From JANMCE01 sp031410595 (lineage in GTDB: Bacteria; Actinomycetota; Acidimicrobiia; Acidimicrobiales; Ilumatobacteraceae), in NCBI GenBank assembly GCA_031410595.1, contig JANNZM010000050.1, forward strand, positions 78,291-142,290: a DNA stretch of 64,000 bases. Reading direction: 5' to 3'. The notes under the pieces were generated by a model. That model saw only the letters and a list, made by a program, of their open reading frames with translations. It was not told the origin of the DNA and did no database searches. Below are positions 1-9,392 of this stretch, one piece after another (position 1 is the stretch's first letter; every line of letters starts with the position of its first letter). A program made the translations under genes and the position numbers.

Positions 1-191
1 CCTAGGTGGATGGCAGCCAGGGCGCTGCTCGGAAGCCCCGGGGGGAGCACGTTGAGAATGCCGATCTGGATGAAGAGGGCGCCTACGGCTGCCCAGAGCG
101 ACTTCAGTTTGATGTCCGCAATGAGGCTCAGTTTTCCTCCCAGCAGCGGCACGGCAATAACGATGATGAGGACAGCAACGGGGACGATCAC
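1..191 (-). CDS. DUF5317-type membrane protein, 5' part only (runs off the window)
   Basis: A GTG at 191-189 opens a frame that stays open to the left edge. It encodes about 63 residues with two hydrophobic helices, including VPVAVLIIVIAVPLLGG and LWAAVGALFIQIGIL. The GTGA overlap with the stop of the GGDEF-EAL gene (188-191) implies translational coupling. Small DUF5317 membrane proteins commonly follow GGDEF-EAL genes in Actinobacteria, which supports the family call. The carboxyl end is outside the window and the function is unknown. Confidence 0.6.
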   Translation of the reverse strand, partial: MIVPVAVLIIVIAVPLLGGKLSLIADIKLKSLWAAVGALFIQIGILNVLPPGLPSSALAAIHL

Positions 192-2224
192 GGTCGAACT
201 TTCTCTGGAGCGCTGACGGGCGTGAGTACTTGGCGGGTGAGGATTTGCTGCACGATGTCATCAACATCGGTCGGAACACCTAGGAAGTAACCCTGTGCGG
301 CGTTGCATCCCATTTCGGTCAACAGTTGCAGCGTTTCGGCATCCTCGACACCTTCGGCGATGGTCGTCAGGTGGAGGTTGGCCGCAAGGTCGATAATGCA
401 GCGCACGATCATCCGGTCGCCATTGTTGGTGCAGAGGTCCTTCACGAAAGAGCGGTCGATCTTGATGGCGTCGAGCTGCAGGCTACGAAGGTGGGCAAGT
501 GAGCTGTAGCCCGTGCCGAAGTCGTCGACAGAGATCCGCACACCGAGGCGCTTCAGTTTGCCGAGGATCACTTCGGCGCGGGCGGGGTCGGCCGTCACCG
601 TGTTCTCAGTGATCTCGAACTCGAGCCCATTCGCCGGAATCTCGAATTGGCGCAATACCTCATCGACCGCCTCCGGGAAGCGGTAGTCCGACAAGTTGCG
701 GGCCGAGATATTTACGGCGATCGGAACGTTGACGCCCTGCTTTCGCCACCGTTCCGCCTGGGCTGCTGCCTTGCGAATAACCATCATGGTGATGTCATCC
801 ATTAGTTCGGTCTGCTCAGCCACGGGCATAAAGAACCCAGCGGTCAAGAGGCCCCGAGTCGGGTGGTTCCATCGAATGAGGGCTTCTACGCCCGAGATAG
901 TGCTGGTCTTCAGATCGACCTTCGGCTGGTACATCAAGAACAACTCGTGGTCGTTGGTGAGCGCATGGCGCAGTTCGCCCAGCAGGCCGAGACGTGTGGG
1001 GCCGTTGCGGTCAAGCTCACCGTCGTAGACCTGCACACCGAGCTGGCCCACTTTGGCCTGGTACATCGCTGCGTCAGCGTGGCCCAGCAGCGTGTCGATG
1101 TCGTCACCATGTTCGGGAAAGACCGCTAAGCCGACGCTGCCGCTCACGATCATGGGGACACCGTCCACCTCGAGTGGCTCCTGCAGCGCTGCCGCAATAG
1201 ATGTCGCGGCGCTGGAAGCGGCCGTCAGCGTCGTGGTGTTTCCGAGCAAAATGGCAAACTCGTCGCCGCCGAGGCGGGCGATGACATCGTCGGAGCGGCA
1301 GTGTTCGATCAGGCGAGTAGCGACGTGTTTAAGGGCCAAGTCCCCGACAGCGTGGCCGAGTCGATCGTTGATCTCCTTGAAACCGTTGAGGTCGATAACC
1401 ACAATGCCGACGACGCGATTGCGGGTGCGGGCGGCGCTGAGGGCGAGTTCGGATTGCTGGTAGAACATGCGACGGTTCGGGAGACCGGTCAGGAGGTCAT
1501 GAGTGGCTTCGTACCGGTGACTCATGCCCGATTTGGCACTCACATAGATGCCTGCGATTACGGCCAGCAGCATCGGGATCACCACGACGGAACGAACGGC
1601 CATCACGACCAGCACCGGGGCCATGGCCACCAACAACAGGTCAATCGACCAGGTCGGGGCGAGCGCATCTCGGATAACGGCAAAGATCGAGCGCTTGTGG
1701 CTCAACGACAGGACACTGCACATAAGTGCGGTGTTGACCAGAATCGCTGCGAGCCCAGCGAGCATGACCGCGACAACCCAGGCGAAGGAGGGTCCGGCCG
1801 GGTTCCAGATGTCATCTCGCTTGCCGAACGCGGCGACCACCCACGCGGCGGCTGCCAGCGAGAGGGTGATTTGTGCGACGTTGAAGGCGATACGGCGAGC
1901 CATCTTTTTTGAGCGCATTTCGAGCGCCGCACTGACGAGGGCAACAATGCCAAGCGCTACACCTAGCGGAGCAAGGCAGACCAGCCCGATACTGAACGTC
2001 CAGGTCGCGGTGATCCCACCGCCCTCAGGCCCCGAACGCCATTCCAACGGCTTCAACTCGCCGATAATCAACAAGACGACGAACAGTCCAAACACTGAGC
2101 CGTTATGGCCGAGTGGTTGGACCAGCGTCGTCTTGGCGAGAGCGATGGCGAGAACGGCAGCGCCGGCGGCGATGACTGCGCCAACAAACGCAGTCACCAC
2201 TCGGCCGCGCATTCGATTCGACAT
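188..2224 (-). CDS. membrane-bound bifunctional diguanylate cyclase/phosphodiesterase (GGDEF-EAL)
   Basis: A 678-residue c-di-GMP turnover enzyme. Roughly residues 8-230 are a multi-pass membrane sensor region. It is followed by a GGDEF domain with an intact GGDEF motif near residue 318 and an RSDD inhibitory I-site exactly five residues before it. An EAL domain follows with EALIRW near residue 446 and DDFGTGYSS later. Both catalytic motifs look intact, so the protein could make and break c-di-GMP. I chose ATG 2224 because AGGGGG lies 8 nt upstream; GTG 2233 is the alternative. The gene overlaps the downstream DUF5317 gene by four bases. Confidence 0.9.
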   Translation of the reverse strand: MSNRMRGRVVTAFVGAVIAAGAAVLAIALAKTTLVQPLGHNGSVFGLFVVLLIIGELKPLEWRSGPEGGGITATWTFSIGLVCLAPLGVALGIVALVSAALEMRSKKMARRIAFNVAQITLSLAAAAWVVAAFGKRDDIWNPAGPSFAWVVAVMLAGLAAILVNTALMCSVLSLSHKRSIFAVIRDALAPTWSIDLLLVAMAPVLVVMAVRSVVVIPMLLAVIAGIYVSAKSGMSHRYEATHDLLTGLPNRRMFYQQSELALSAARTRNRVVGIVVIDLNGFKEINDRLGHAVGDLALKHVATRLIEHCRSDDVIARLGGDEFAILLGNTTTLTAASSAATSIAAALQEPLEVDGVPMIVSGSVGLAVFPEHGDDIDTLLGHADAAMYQAKVGQLGVQVYDGELDRNGPTRLGLLGELRHALTNDHELFLMYQPKVDLKTSTISGVEALIRWNHPTRGLLTAGFFMPVAEQTELMDDITMMVIRKAAAQAERWRKQGVNVPIAVNISARNLSDYRFPEAVDEVLRQFEIPANGLEFEITENTVTADPARAEVILGKLKRLGVRISVDDFGTGYSSLAHLRSLQLDAIKIDRSFVKDLCTNNGDRMIVRCIIDLAANLHLTTIAEGVEDAETLQLLTEMGCNAAQGYFLGVPTDVDDIVQQILTRQVLTPVSAPEKVRP

Positions 2225-2319
2225 CCTCAACACCCCCTACCGATCTCGGGACGAATTCCAGATAGACAATCGGCATGCGAAGGTAAATTGTTGAGGATCC
2301 GCACAACGACTTGACGAGA

Positions 2320-2412
2320 TCACCACCACTTCAACGGGGCAGCGAAAACCGCAACTGCGGCGCCGACTCCACCAATGATCTGGGCGATCCGGAACATTTG
2401 TGACTTCTTCAT
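2320..2412 (-). CDS. 30-residue mini-protein with a strong ribosome binding site
   Basis: ATG at 2412-2410 is preceded by a near-perfect Shine-Dalgarno AGGAGGT with 4-5 nt spacing. The frame encodes 30 residues: a KK start, a hydrophobic middle (IIGGVGAAVAVFAAP) and a C-terminal LKWW. It looks like a single-pass small membrane peptide. It sits between the GGDEF-EAL gene, same strand, and the divergent ABC exporter. The quality of the ribosome binding site is the main evidence, since so short a frame carries little coding signal. I do not recognise a family. Confidence 0.5.
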   Translation of the reverse strand: MKKSQMFRIAQIIGGVGAAVAVFAAPLKWW

Positions 2413-2591
2413 GAGACACCTCCTGGGGTGATGCATTTCGGGGAAGCGGGGCTTCGGTCGGCTGAACACCTATGTAATCGACCGATTTGTCGGCGAACTC
2501 CACTAAGAACCCGGATGGAACCTCGCAAGGATTCGTCAGGTACCAAACGGCAAGAACGATGCGGTGGACCACCAGTAGGCTGACCCGTCAC

Positions 2592-4325
2592 ATGCTGACT
2601 CGACTACTTCGCACCTATCTCCGGCGGTATAGAGCGGTGTTGGCCGGAGTGGTTGGCCTGCAGTTCGTGCAGACGGTCGCCGCGCTCTACCTGCCCCGAT
2701 TGTTCGCCAACATTATTGATAAGGGCGTGGCCAAGGGGAACAACCGTTACGTCTGGACGACCGGGTCGGTCATGCTCGTCATCGCGCTTGTCCAGGTGGT
2801 CTTCGCGATTGGTGCGGTCTACTACGGGTCGCGCGCCGCCATGGGGTTCGGGCGTGACGTGCGAGGAGCGCTGTTCCATCAGGTCGGGGCCTTCTCGGCT
2901 CGCGAGGTCGGTGAGCTGGGTGCGCCGTCGCTCATCACTCGCATCACCAACGATGTGCAGCAGGTGCAGATGCTCGTGTTGATGACCTGTACCCTGCTGG
3001 TGGCCGCGCCCATCACAGCGGTCGGCGGCATCATCATGGCGTTACGGGTTGATACCGGTCTGTCGTCGATTCTGCTGGTGTCGATACCGGCGTTGGCCAT
3101 TGGCATCGGCATTGTCATTTCCCGGATGGTTCCGCAGTTTCGGCTCATGCAGGATCGCATCGACGCGGTAAACCGGGTGCTTCGTGAGCAGATCACCGGC
3201 ATGCGAGTCGTGCGGGCGTTCGTGCGTGAGCCGCACGAGACGCGCCGCTTCGCCAAGGTCAACCAGGACGTCACCGAAACCTCACTGCGCGCCGGTCGGT
3301 TGATGGCGTTCTTCTTCCCGATCGTCATCATGGTGCTGAACGTGTCGAGCGCGGCGGTGCTGTGGTTCGGCGGCAGTCGCGTCGACAAGGGAACCCTGAC
3401 GGTCGGGTCAATGATTGCCTTCCTGAGCTACCTGAGCCAGATCCTGATCTCGGTAATGCAGGCCACGTTCATGGCCGTGATGATTCCCCGTGCTGCCGTT
3501 TGCGCCGAGCGCATCCAAGAAGTGCTCGACACCGTGCCATCGGTGACAACCGCAACCAACCCTGTGCGCGAACTCGTTTGCCGGTCGAGCCTTGAACTGC
3601 GGGCCGCGAGCTTCCAGTATCCCGGCGCCGAAACGGCGGTGCTGGAAGGCATCACCGTTCGCTGTCACGCTGGCGAGACGACAGCCATCATCGGCAGCAC
3701 CGGTTCAGGTAAGACCACGCTGCTGGGGCTCATTCCTCGCCTGTTCGACGTGACGGATGGCGCGGTACTGATGAACGACGTGGACATTCGTGAAGTCGAT
3801 CCCGATGTGCTGCGCGCTCGCATCGGACTGGTGCCGCAGAAGCCATACCTGTTCTCCGGCACGGTCGCCACCAACCTTCGGTACGGCAAGCCGGACGCTA
3901 CCGATGACGAGTTGTGGGAGGCCCTCACGGTTGCTCAAGCGGCCGACTTTGTGCGGGCCTTGCCCGATCAGCTCGACAGTACGATTTTGCAGGGTGGGTC
4001 AAACGTTTCCGGCGGACAACGTCAGCGACTCGCCATTGCCCGAGCACTCGTTCGCCGCCCCGAGATCTACCTTTTTGACGACTCCTTTTCTGCGCTCGAC
4101 CTCGTTACCGACGCCAACCTGCGCGCCGCGCTGAAGCCATACACTGCCAACGCAGCCGTGTTGATCGTGGCGCAACGCATCTCCACTATTCGCACCGCCG
4201 AACAGATCCTGGTTCTCGAAGACGGAAGGACCGTCGGTCTCGGCACCCACGAGGAGCTGTTGAGAGACTGCCCGACGTACGGCGAGATAGCGGCCTCACA
4301 GGCGACCGAATCGACGGCCGCATGA
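2592..4325 (+). CDS. ABC exporter half-transporter, subunit 1 (non-canonical ATP site)
   Basis: A 577-residue type IV ABC exporter half: about six transmembrane helices (residues 1-310), then a nucleotide-binding domain with Walker A GSTGSGKTT (about 367), signature NVSGGQRQR (about 472) and Walker B LFDDSFSALD (about 490). The usual catalytic glutamate after Walker B is Asp, as in the degenerate site of TM287/288-like heterodimers. I chose ATG 2592 because MLTRLLRTYLRRYR is the usual start of this family; the open frame extends to 2487. It overlaps subunit 2 by ATGA. The substrate is unknown; lipids or drugs are typical. Confidence 0.88.
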   Translation: MLTRLLRTYLRRYRAVLAGVVGLQFVQTVAALYLPRLFANIIDKGVAKGNNRYVWTTGSVMLVIALVQVVFAIGAVYYGSRAAMGFGRDVRGALFHQVGAFSAREVGELGAPSLITRITNDVQQVQMLVLMTCTLLVAAPITAVGGIIMALRVDTGLSSILLVSIPALAIGIGIVISRMVPQFRLMQDRIDAVNRVLREQITGMRVVRAFVREPHETRRFAKVNQDVTETSLRAGRLMAFFFPIVIMVLNVSSAAVLWFGGSRVDKGTLTVGSMIAFLSYLSQILISVMQATFMAVMIPRAAVCAERIQEVLDTVPSVTTATNPVRELVCRSSLELRAASFQYPGAETAVLEGITVRCHAGETTAIIGSTGSGKTTLLGLIPRLFDVTDGAVLMNDVDIREVDPDVLRARIGLVPQKPYLFSGTVATNLRYGKPDATDDELWEALTVAQAADFVRALPDQLDSTILQGGSNVSGGQRQRLAIARALVRRPEIYLFDDSFSALDLVTDANLRAALKPYTANAAVLIVAQRISTIRTAEQILVLEDGRTVGLGTHEELLRDCPTYGEIAASQATESTAA

Positions 4326-6208
4326 GCACGACGCCAAAGGCCCCGAAGGCCCAGGAGTCGTATCGGCCACCATCGTCAGAACTCCGAGGCGGTCCGGCTT
4401 CGGGACGTATGCCGGGCGGATTCGGTATGCCGGCCGAGAAGTCGAAGGACTTCAAATCATCCGCACGTCGGTTAGTGCAACGCCTGCGACCCGAGCGTTT
4501 GTTGGTGTTGACTGTGCTCGGATTCGGTGTCATCAGTGTGGTGTGCGGCGTGATCGGCCCGAAGATCCTGGGGCACGCTACCGACATCATTTTTCGCGGC
4601 GTGCGCAGCAAGCAGGGGGTCGACTTCGCGGCGCTTCGTCGCACGATCGCCCAGGCAGTCGTTCTGTTCGTGGCGTCGTCGGTGCTGGCCTATTTGCAGT
4701 CGTTTCTGCTGGCCGGCGCAGTGCAGCGCACCATGCGCAAAATGCGCTCAGACGTGGAGGACAAACTCAACCGACTGCCCCTTCCCTACGTCGACCGTCA
4801 GCCTCGTGGTGATCTGCTGAGCCGGGTCACCAACGACATCGACAACATCGCCCAGAGCCTGCAACAGACGCTGAGCCAGCTACTCATATCGATCATGACG
4901 TTGGTCGGCGTCGTCATCATGATGGTCATCATCTCGCCGCTTCTTGCGCTGGTTGCCATCATCACCGTTCCGCTGTCGATCTTCATAATGCGCGGCATTG
5001 CGGCCCGGTCGCGCGAGCGGTTCAAGGCACAGTGGAAGCACACCGGCATGCTGAACGCGCAAGTGGAGGAAGCCTTCACCGGCCACGCGATCGTCAAGGC
5101 GTTTGGGCGTCATGCCGAGGTGGAGGAACGCTTCCGACAGAAGAATGAGGAGCTGTACGAGGCCAGCTTTTGGGCGCAGTTCATATCGGGCATTATCCAA
5201 CCGTCCATGATGTTTCTCGGGAACCTGAACTACGTGGCCATCGCCGTTATCGGTGGGTTGCGGGTGGCCGCGGGCGCCATCAGCCTTGGTGACGTTCAGG
5301 CGTTCATTTCGTACTCCCGTCAGTTCACCCAGCCTCTTACCCAGGTGGCCTCCATGATGAATGTGCTGCAATCGGGCATCGCATCGGCGGAGCGGGTCTT
5401 TCACCTTCTGGACGCAGAGGACCAGACAACGGAAGAACACGCGCTCACTTCAGACGAACCGCATGGACGGGTGGAGTTCAGCAATGTGTCGTTCGCCTAC
5501 AACCCAGATCGGCCACTCATTCAGGATCTTTCGCTGGTGGCGCAGCCCGGCCAGACCATCGCCATCGTCGGTCCTACAGGGGCGGGCAAGACCACGCTGG
5601 TCAACCTCATCATGCGGTTCTACGAAGTGGACGCCGGCACCATCACGCTTGACGGCGTGGACATCGCCACGCTGCCGCGGGCCGCGCTGCGATCGAATGT
5701 TGGGATGGTGCTGCAGGACACGTGGCTTTTCAAAGGCACCATCCGTCAGAACATCGCCTACGGCAATCTTGACGCCACTGACGAGCAAATCAAGGCGGCG
5801 GCCAAAGCCACCTATGTGGACCGCTTTGTACACTCCCTGCCTGATGGCTACGACACCATCATCGACGATGAGGGTGGCACCATCAGTGCTGGTGAGAAGC
5901 AGCTGCTCACCATTGCCCGAGCATTCCTCTCCGACCCCGCCATGCTCATCCTTGATGAAGCCACCAGCTCGGTTGACACCCGTACCGAAATATTGATCCG
6001 CCGGGCCATGACCGCCCTTCGATCCGAGCGCACCAGCTTCGTCATCGCTCACCGCCTGTCCACCATCCGAGACGCCGACCTCATTCTGGTCATGGAAGCC
6101 GGCCAAATCGTTGAGCAAGGCAACCACGACCAACTCCTCGCCGCCGATGGTGCCTACGCCACCCTCTACAACGCCCAGTTCACCAACGCCTCCGCTTCGG
6201 ACGAGTAG
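4322..6208 (+). CDS. ABC exporter half-transporter, subunit 2 (catalytic ATP site)
   Basis: A 628-residue partner of the preceding gene, starting inside its stop (ATGA). An unusual N-terminal cytosolic extension, rich in Gly/Pro with the family-typical EKSKDFK, precedes the transmembrane domain. The nucleotide-binding domain has Walker A GPTGAGKTT (about 416), an altered signature TISAGEKQ (about 519) and a canonical Walker B LILDEATSSVD with catalytic Glu. The consensus Walker B of this subunit plus the degenerate one of its neighbour is the hallmark of asymmetric heterodimeric exporters. The product acts in the cytoplasmic membrane. Confidence 0.9.
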   Translation: MSTTPKAPKAQESYRPPSSELRGGPASGRMPGGFGMPAEKSKDFKSSARRLVQRLRPERLLVLTVLGFGVISVVCGVIGPKILGHATDIIFRGVRSKQGVDFAALRRTIAQAVVLFVASSVLAYLQSFLLAGAVQRTMRKMRSDVEDKLNRLPLPYVDRQPRGDLLSRVTNDIDNIAQSLQQTLSQLLISIMTLVGVVIMMVIISPLLALVAIITVPLSIFIMRGIAARSRERFKAQWKHTGMLNAQVEEAFTGHAIVKAFGRHAEVEERFRQKNEELYEASFWAQFISGIIQPSMMFLGNLNYVAIAVIGGLRVAAGAISLGDVQAFISYSRQFTQPLTQVASMMNVLQSGIASAERVFHLLDAEDQTTEEHALTSDEPHGRVEFSNVSFAYNPDRPLIQDLSLVAQPGQTIAIVGPTGAGKTTLVNLIMRFYEVDAGTITLDGVDIATLPRAALRSNVGMVLQDTWLFKGTIRQNIAYGNLDATDEQIKAAAKATYVDRFVHSLPDGYDTIIDDEGGTISAGEKQLLTIARAFLSDPAMLILDEATSSVDTRTEILIRRAMTALRSERTSFVIAHRLSTIRDADLILVMEAGQIVEQGNHDQLLAADGAYATLYNAQFTNASASDE

Positions 6209-6220
6209 ACCGCTGAGCCA

Positions 6221-6288
6221 TTCAGACTGTACGTTCACTCTGACGGACCCCAAGAGAACTGGTTGCTCTCTCGGTCGATGCGATCGGA
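6221..6288. repeat. degenerate 68-bp repeat, copy 1 of 2
   Basis: This intergenic stretch aligns without gaps to 39510-39577, with about 55 of 68 bases identical. In one plus-strand frame it reads LYVHSDGPQENWL..SMR, parallel to LYVDPDGLKQNWL..SMR in the other copy. That suggests both are relics of one protein-coding tail. A DUF1214-like C-terminus (NWLP motif) is a weak guess. Confidence 0.5.
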
Positions 6289-6307
6289 GCCGTAACCCAT
6301 GCGATGG

Positions 6308-7153
6308 TCAGTTTGAGGAGGCGTGTTTGTGGATGTCCTGTGCGATGGTGAAGGGATCTTCGAACGGGCCGAAATGACCGATGTGGTCGTAGTGCAGCAA
6401 CGTCGCGTTGGCGAGGCCCGTCGCGACGAACGGACCGAGGAGAGCGGGGTCGAGCGACTCGTGACTCTGGCCGACGGCAACGACGGTGGGTGTGACCACA
6501 TCAGCCACCCGCTCGATTTGCATGGCCCGAGCTCCCTCAAAGATGCGGGCCTCGTTATGGGGCCGACACTTGAGGCTGACGCTGCCGTCAGCGTTGTCGA
6601 CAAAACCGTTGTCGATGTAGTCGACTAGGAACTCAGCGCGAATACTGTTCAGTGGAGGGCGAGTGGCGTAGCGATAGAGAACCTCCTCGCGAGAATCAAA
6701 CGTGTCCCGCCGCCTGCGCGCCGCGTTGGCCATCAAATTCTGTCCGGTCATCGGAAAGTCGGATGGGAATGCGATCGGCTCGTACAGAAAAAAGGAGCGG
6801 AACGTACCTGGGTAAAGATGTTCGGCGAGGGCCAGAACGCCGCCGCCCATCGAATGACCAAACGCGTGCAGCGGACCGTCACCAATGTGGCTCGCAACTG
6901 CGATGACATCATCGGCGAGACTCTCCCAGTTCAGGTCGATGTCGGGCTGAGCGCTGGAGTTCCCGTGGCCGCGCACGTCGATGGCGACGACTCGGAAGGT
7001 GTCAGTAAGTTCGCGGGCAAAGGCTCGATACATCGGCGCGCAAAAACCCGTGGCGTGGACGAGCACGAGAGGTTCGCCCGAACCGCCAAATTCATAGGCC
7101 GCAATGGTGTTTCCGTCGGCGCTCTCTATCGTCCAGTCCGGCTCCACAATCAC
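6308..7153 (-). CDS. alpha/beta-fold hydrolase
   Basis: A 281-residue alpha/beta hydrolase. The oxyanion region is LVLVHATGF, the nucleophile elbow is GHSMGG, and a C-terminal catalytic His lies in HIGHFGPFEDP. The protein has no signal peptide and is the usual size for esterase, lactonase or epoxide-hydrolase relatives, so the substrate cannot be read from the sequence. The start is GTG 7153. It is convergent with the ABC exporter genes and divergent from the membrane protein at 7248. Confidence 0.82.
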   Translation of the reverse strand: MIVEPDWTIESADGNTIAAYEFGGSGEPLVLVHATGFCAPMYRAFARELTDTFRVVAIDVRGHGNSSAQPDIDLNWESLADDVIAVASHIGDGPLHAFGHSMGGGVLALAEHLYPGTFRSFFLYEPIAFPSDFPMTGQNLMANAARRRRDTFDSREEVLYRYATRPPLNSIRAEFLVDYIDNGFVDNADGSVSLKCRPHNEARIFEGARAMQIERVADVVTPTVVAVGQSHESLDPALLGPFVATGLANATLLHYDHIGHFGPFEDPFTIAQDIHKHASSN

Positions 7154-7247
7154 ACCAACATCTTCGCATTCGGGCCGTATACCGAGCGAGCCGAAGGGTG
7201 GCCCTCAACCGATCGTTACTAGGGTGCTCTGGTAGCGTCAGATCGCG

Positions 7248-8714
7248 ATGCACGCACCGGAGGGGTCATTTTCACGACACCGGCCGACGCAGTCGGTCGT
7301 CGCCGTGCTGATCTGTTTGGTACCCGTGTTGGCCTATCTGCGAACGCGGACGTGGATCAGCGATGACCTGGCGCAGCCGGTCGCGTTGACTACGTGGCGG
7401 CCATTCGGCGGCAGTCACTTCACCGTCGCAGCCGACACGTTCTGGTTGAAGTGGCCGTTCATGGTTGTGATGAACCAACTGGGGTTTTCGCGGCTCGCCG
7501 TCGCTGGTCTGGTGGCGATCTTTCTGCTCATCATGGGTTTGGCCTACCTTGCCATCGTTGCGTTGGCGGGGCGCAGGACCTCACCTTTCGCGGCATGGGC
7601 AAGTCTGCTTTGGCTCTGGTCATTGCCTCCTTTCTTCATCTACGCAATCACTGATACGGCAGGGCGGAATCTTGAGATAACCCTCGGCGTGCTGGCTGCC
7701 TACGGCTTGGGGGCGGCCATCGCTCGCTCGTCGTGGGTCGGGGTGGTGGCGATGTCGTTGGCTACGGCGGCGATGCTCGTGCACGATCCGTTCTCAGTGC
7801 TTTATCTTGTGGTGTCGATGCTGCTGGTGTGGCGCAGGAGCTGGCGGGGTTTCGTGTGGTTGACGGGCTGCATTGTTGCGTCGGAGGGTGTGGCCATTGG
7901 TCTGCGTCGGACGCTGCATTGGTCAGGAGTAATCATCGGTGAGCGTCCGTTTGCGTTGACACCTTCCCGGCAGTTCGGTGCTCGCTTCCGTGAGATTGGC
8001 CGGTGGATCTGGTCGTTTGCCGGCTTCCGCGATGGGCGACTACCAGCTTGGCCAGGTCGCCTCACCCAGGTCACCAGCGTGATTGTGGCGTTGCTGGTTG
8101 TAGCGGTCCTCGTCGAGGTCGCGTGGCGTCGCCGCGGACGACAGCTACCCGCGATAGGGGTGGCGCTGATCCTTGCGACAATGGCGGCCTTCGTCCTCTA
8201 CCGAGGTGCGAGCGGTTCGGCTCGCTATCTCACACCGGTGTTCGTCGGCATAGCGCTCATACTTGCATCTGCAACAAACAAGTGGCTTCGCATCCTGGTG
8301 ATCGTCACGGGTCTGCTCTCTGCAGTAACGCCCTTGGCTACCTGGAACGATCGACCGGTTGGTAACGCCTTCGAGCGGGATTTGCAGCGCGTGATCGAAC
8401 AGCGGAACCTCACCGTGGGGTACGGCGACTACTGGCACGCCCAAGTAGTCACCTACTTCTCCTCTACCAGGGTGCGAGCGTTGTCGGTGACCTGCCATGG
8501 TCATGAGTTTGCTCGGGACGTCACCTTCGCTGACGATCGTCAGTTCGAGCGGGCGGCTGATCGCATGTTTTTCGTCTTCCGGCCTACCACGATGGGGACG
8601 TGCACGCTCGATGACGTGCGTTCCCAATTTGGTGGCGCTACCGACGTCGTTCCCGTCTCCGATGACGCCATCGTGCTGGTGTTCGCACACGACATCAGCG
8701 GCAATCTGCGTTAG
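7248..8714 (+). CDS. multi-pass membrane protein of unknown function
   Basis: 488 residues with roughly ten hydrophobic segments between residues 15 and 370, then a soluble C-terminal part of about 120 residues containing several cysteines. The topology resembles GT-C glycosyltransferase-like or O-antigen-polymerase-like proteins (WISDDLAQP in the first extracytoplasmic loop), but I see no diagnostic motif. It is monocistronic, between a divergent hydrolase and a convergent Uma2 gene. The ATG start has no clear ribosome binding site. Confidence 0.7.
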   Translation: MHAPEGSFSRHRPTQSVVAVLICLVPVLAYLRTRTWISDDLAQPVALTTWRPFGGSHFTVAADTFWLKWPFMVVMNQLGFSRLAVAGLVAIFLLIMGLAYLAIVALAGRRTSPFAAWASLLWLWSLPPFFIYAITDTAGRNLEITLGVLAAYGLGAAIARSSWVGVVAMSLATAAMLVHDPFSVLYLVVSMLLVWRRSWRGFVWLTGCIVASEGVAIGLRRTLHWSGVIIGERPFALTPSRQFGARFREIGRWIWSFAGFRDGRLPAWPGRLTQVTSVIVALLVVAVLVEVAWRRRGRQLPAIGVALILATMAAFVLYRGASGSARYLTPVFVGIALILASATNKWLRILVIVTGLLSAVTPLATWNDRPVGNAFERDLQRVIEQRNLTVGYGDYWHAQVVTYFSSTRVRALSVTCHGHEFARDVTFADDRQFERAADRMFFVFRPTTMGTCTLDDVRSQFGGATDVVPVSDDAIVLVFAHDISGNLR

Positions 8715-8754
8715 GCCAAGACCGAGGTCCGTCCTGCGGCGACAGTGAGGGGCG

Positions 8755-9300
8755 TTACGCGTAGAGCTTGTTGATGTCGATCGTGACGACCGGGCAGGGG
8801 AGAAACAGCACGCCATCGAGGCCTTGGGTCTCGTGCTTCCATGGAGCTTCAGCGTTGACTCGGATGTGTGACTCGACCATTGGCATCTCGGGGTCCACGA
8901 TGAGATAGCTGAGAAGATTGGGAATCGCCAAGTAGCTGTGCAGCTTCTCCCGTCGATCGACGGTAGCCGTAGATGGCGACAGTACTTCGACGATGAGACA
9001 CGGCGACGTGCGGACCAGCTCATCGTTATCGGCGGAGTCGCAACACACCATCAGGTCGGGGTAGTAGACCGCAGTATCGCCGATCTGGAGTTTCATGTCA
9101 GCGATGAAGGTGTCGCAAGCCTTTGCCTGGGCGGTTGGAGCAAGAGCGACGGCCCAACGAGTGACCATTCGGTTGTGGCTGGCGCGAGCACCGGCCATGG
9201 CGTACATCGCTCCACTGACGTACTCATGCTTGAGGTCGTTGCCCTCCTCAATGGCGAAATACTCAGCCAAGCTGAGGAACTGGCGAGCAGCGACGGACAT
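8755..9300 (-). CDS. Uma2 family endonuclease-like protein (DUF820)
   Basis: 181 residues with the Uma2/DUF820 layout: FLSLAEYFAIEEG near the N-terminus, the H(D/E)Y...G motif (LKHEYVSGAMYAM), then YYPDLMV and LIVEVLSPST, which supply the Asp and Glu of a PD-(D/E)XK nuclease-like core. The family is abundant in cyanobacteria and Actinobacteria, and its function is mostly unproven. A TAGACT box sits exactly 6 nt before the ATG, which suggests a leaderless transcript. Confidence 0.85.
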   Translation of the reverse strand: MSVAARQFLSLAEYFAIEEGNDLKHEYVSGAMYAMAGARASHNRMVTRWAVALAPTAQAKACDTFIADMKLQIGDTAVYYPDLMVCCDSADNDELVRTSPCLIVEVLSPSTATVDRREKLHSYLAIPNLLSYLIVDPEMPMVESHIRVNAEAPWKHETQGLDGVLFLPCPVVTIDINKLYA

Positions 9301-9306
9301 GCCTCA

Positions 9307-9312
9307 AGTCTA
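9307..9312 (-). promoter_or_regulatory. candidate -10 box of the Uma2 gene (leaderless)
   Basis: TAGACT on the minus strand ends 6 nt before the ATG at 9300, the spacing seen at many other genes in this window. No convincing -35 box was found. Confidence 0.4.
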
Positions 9313-9392
9313 CCTGAGCTAAGCGAGGATCAAGGCCCGTTGATCGGCGAAGTCATTGAGGCAGTGCGACAGTGTCCTGACGACCTGACTCC

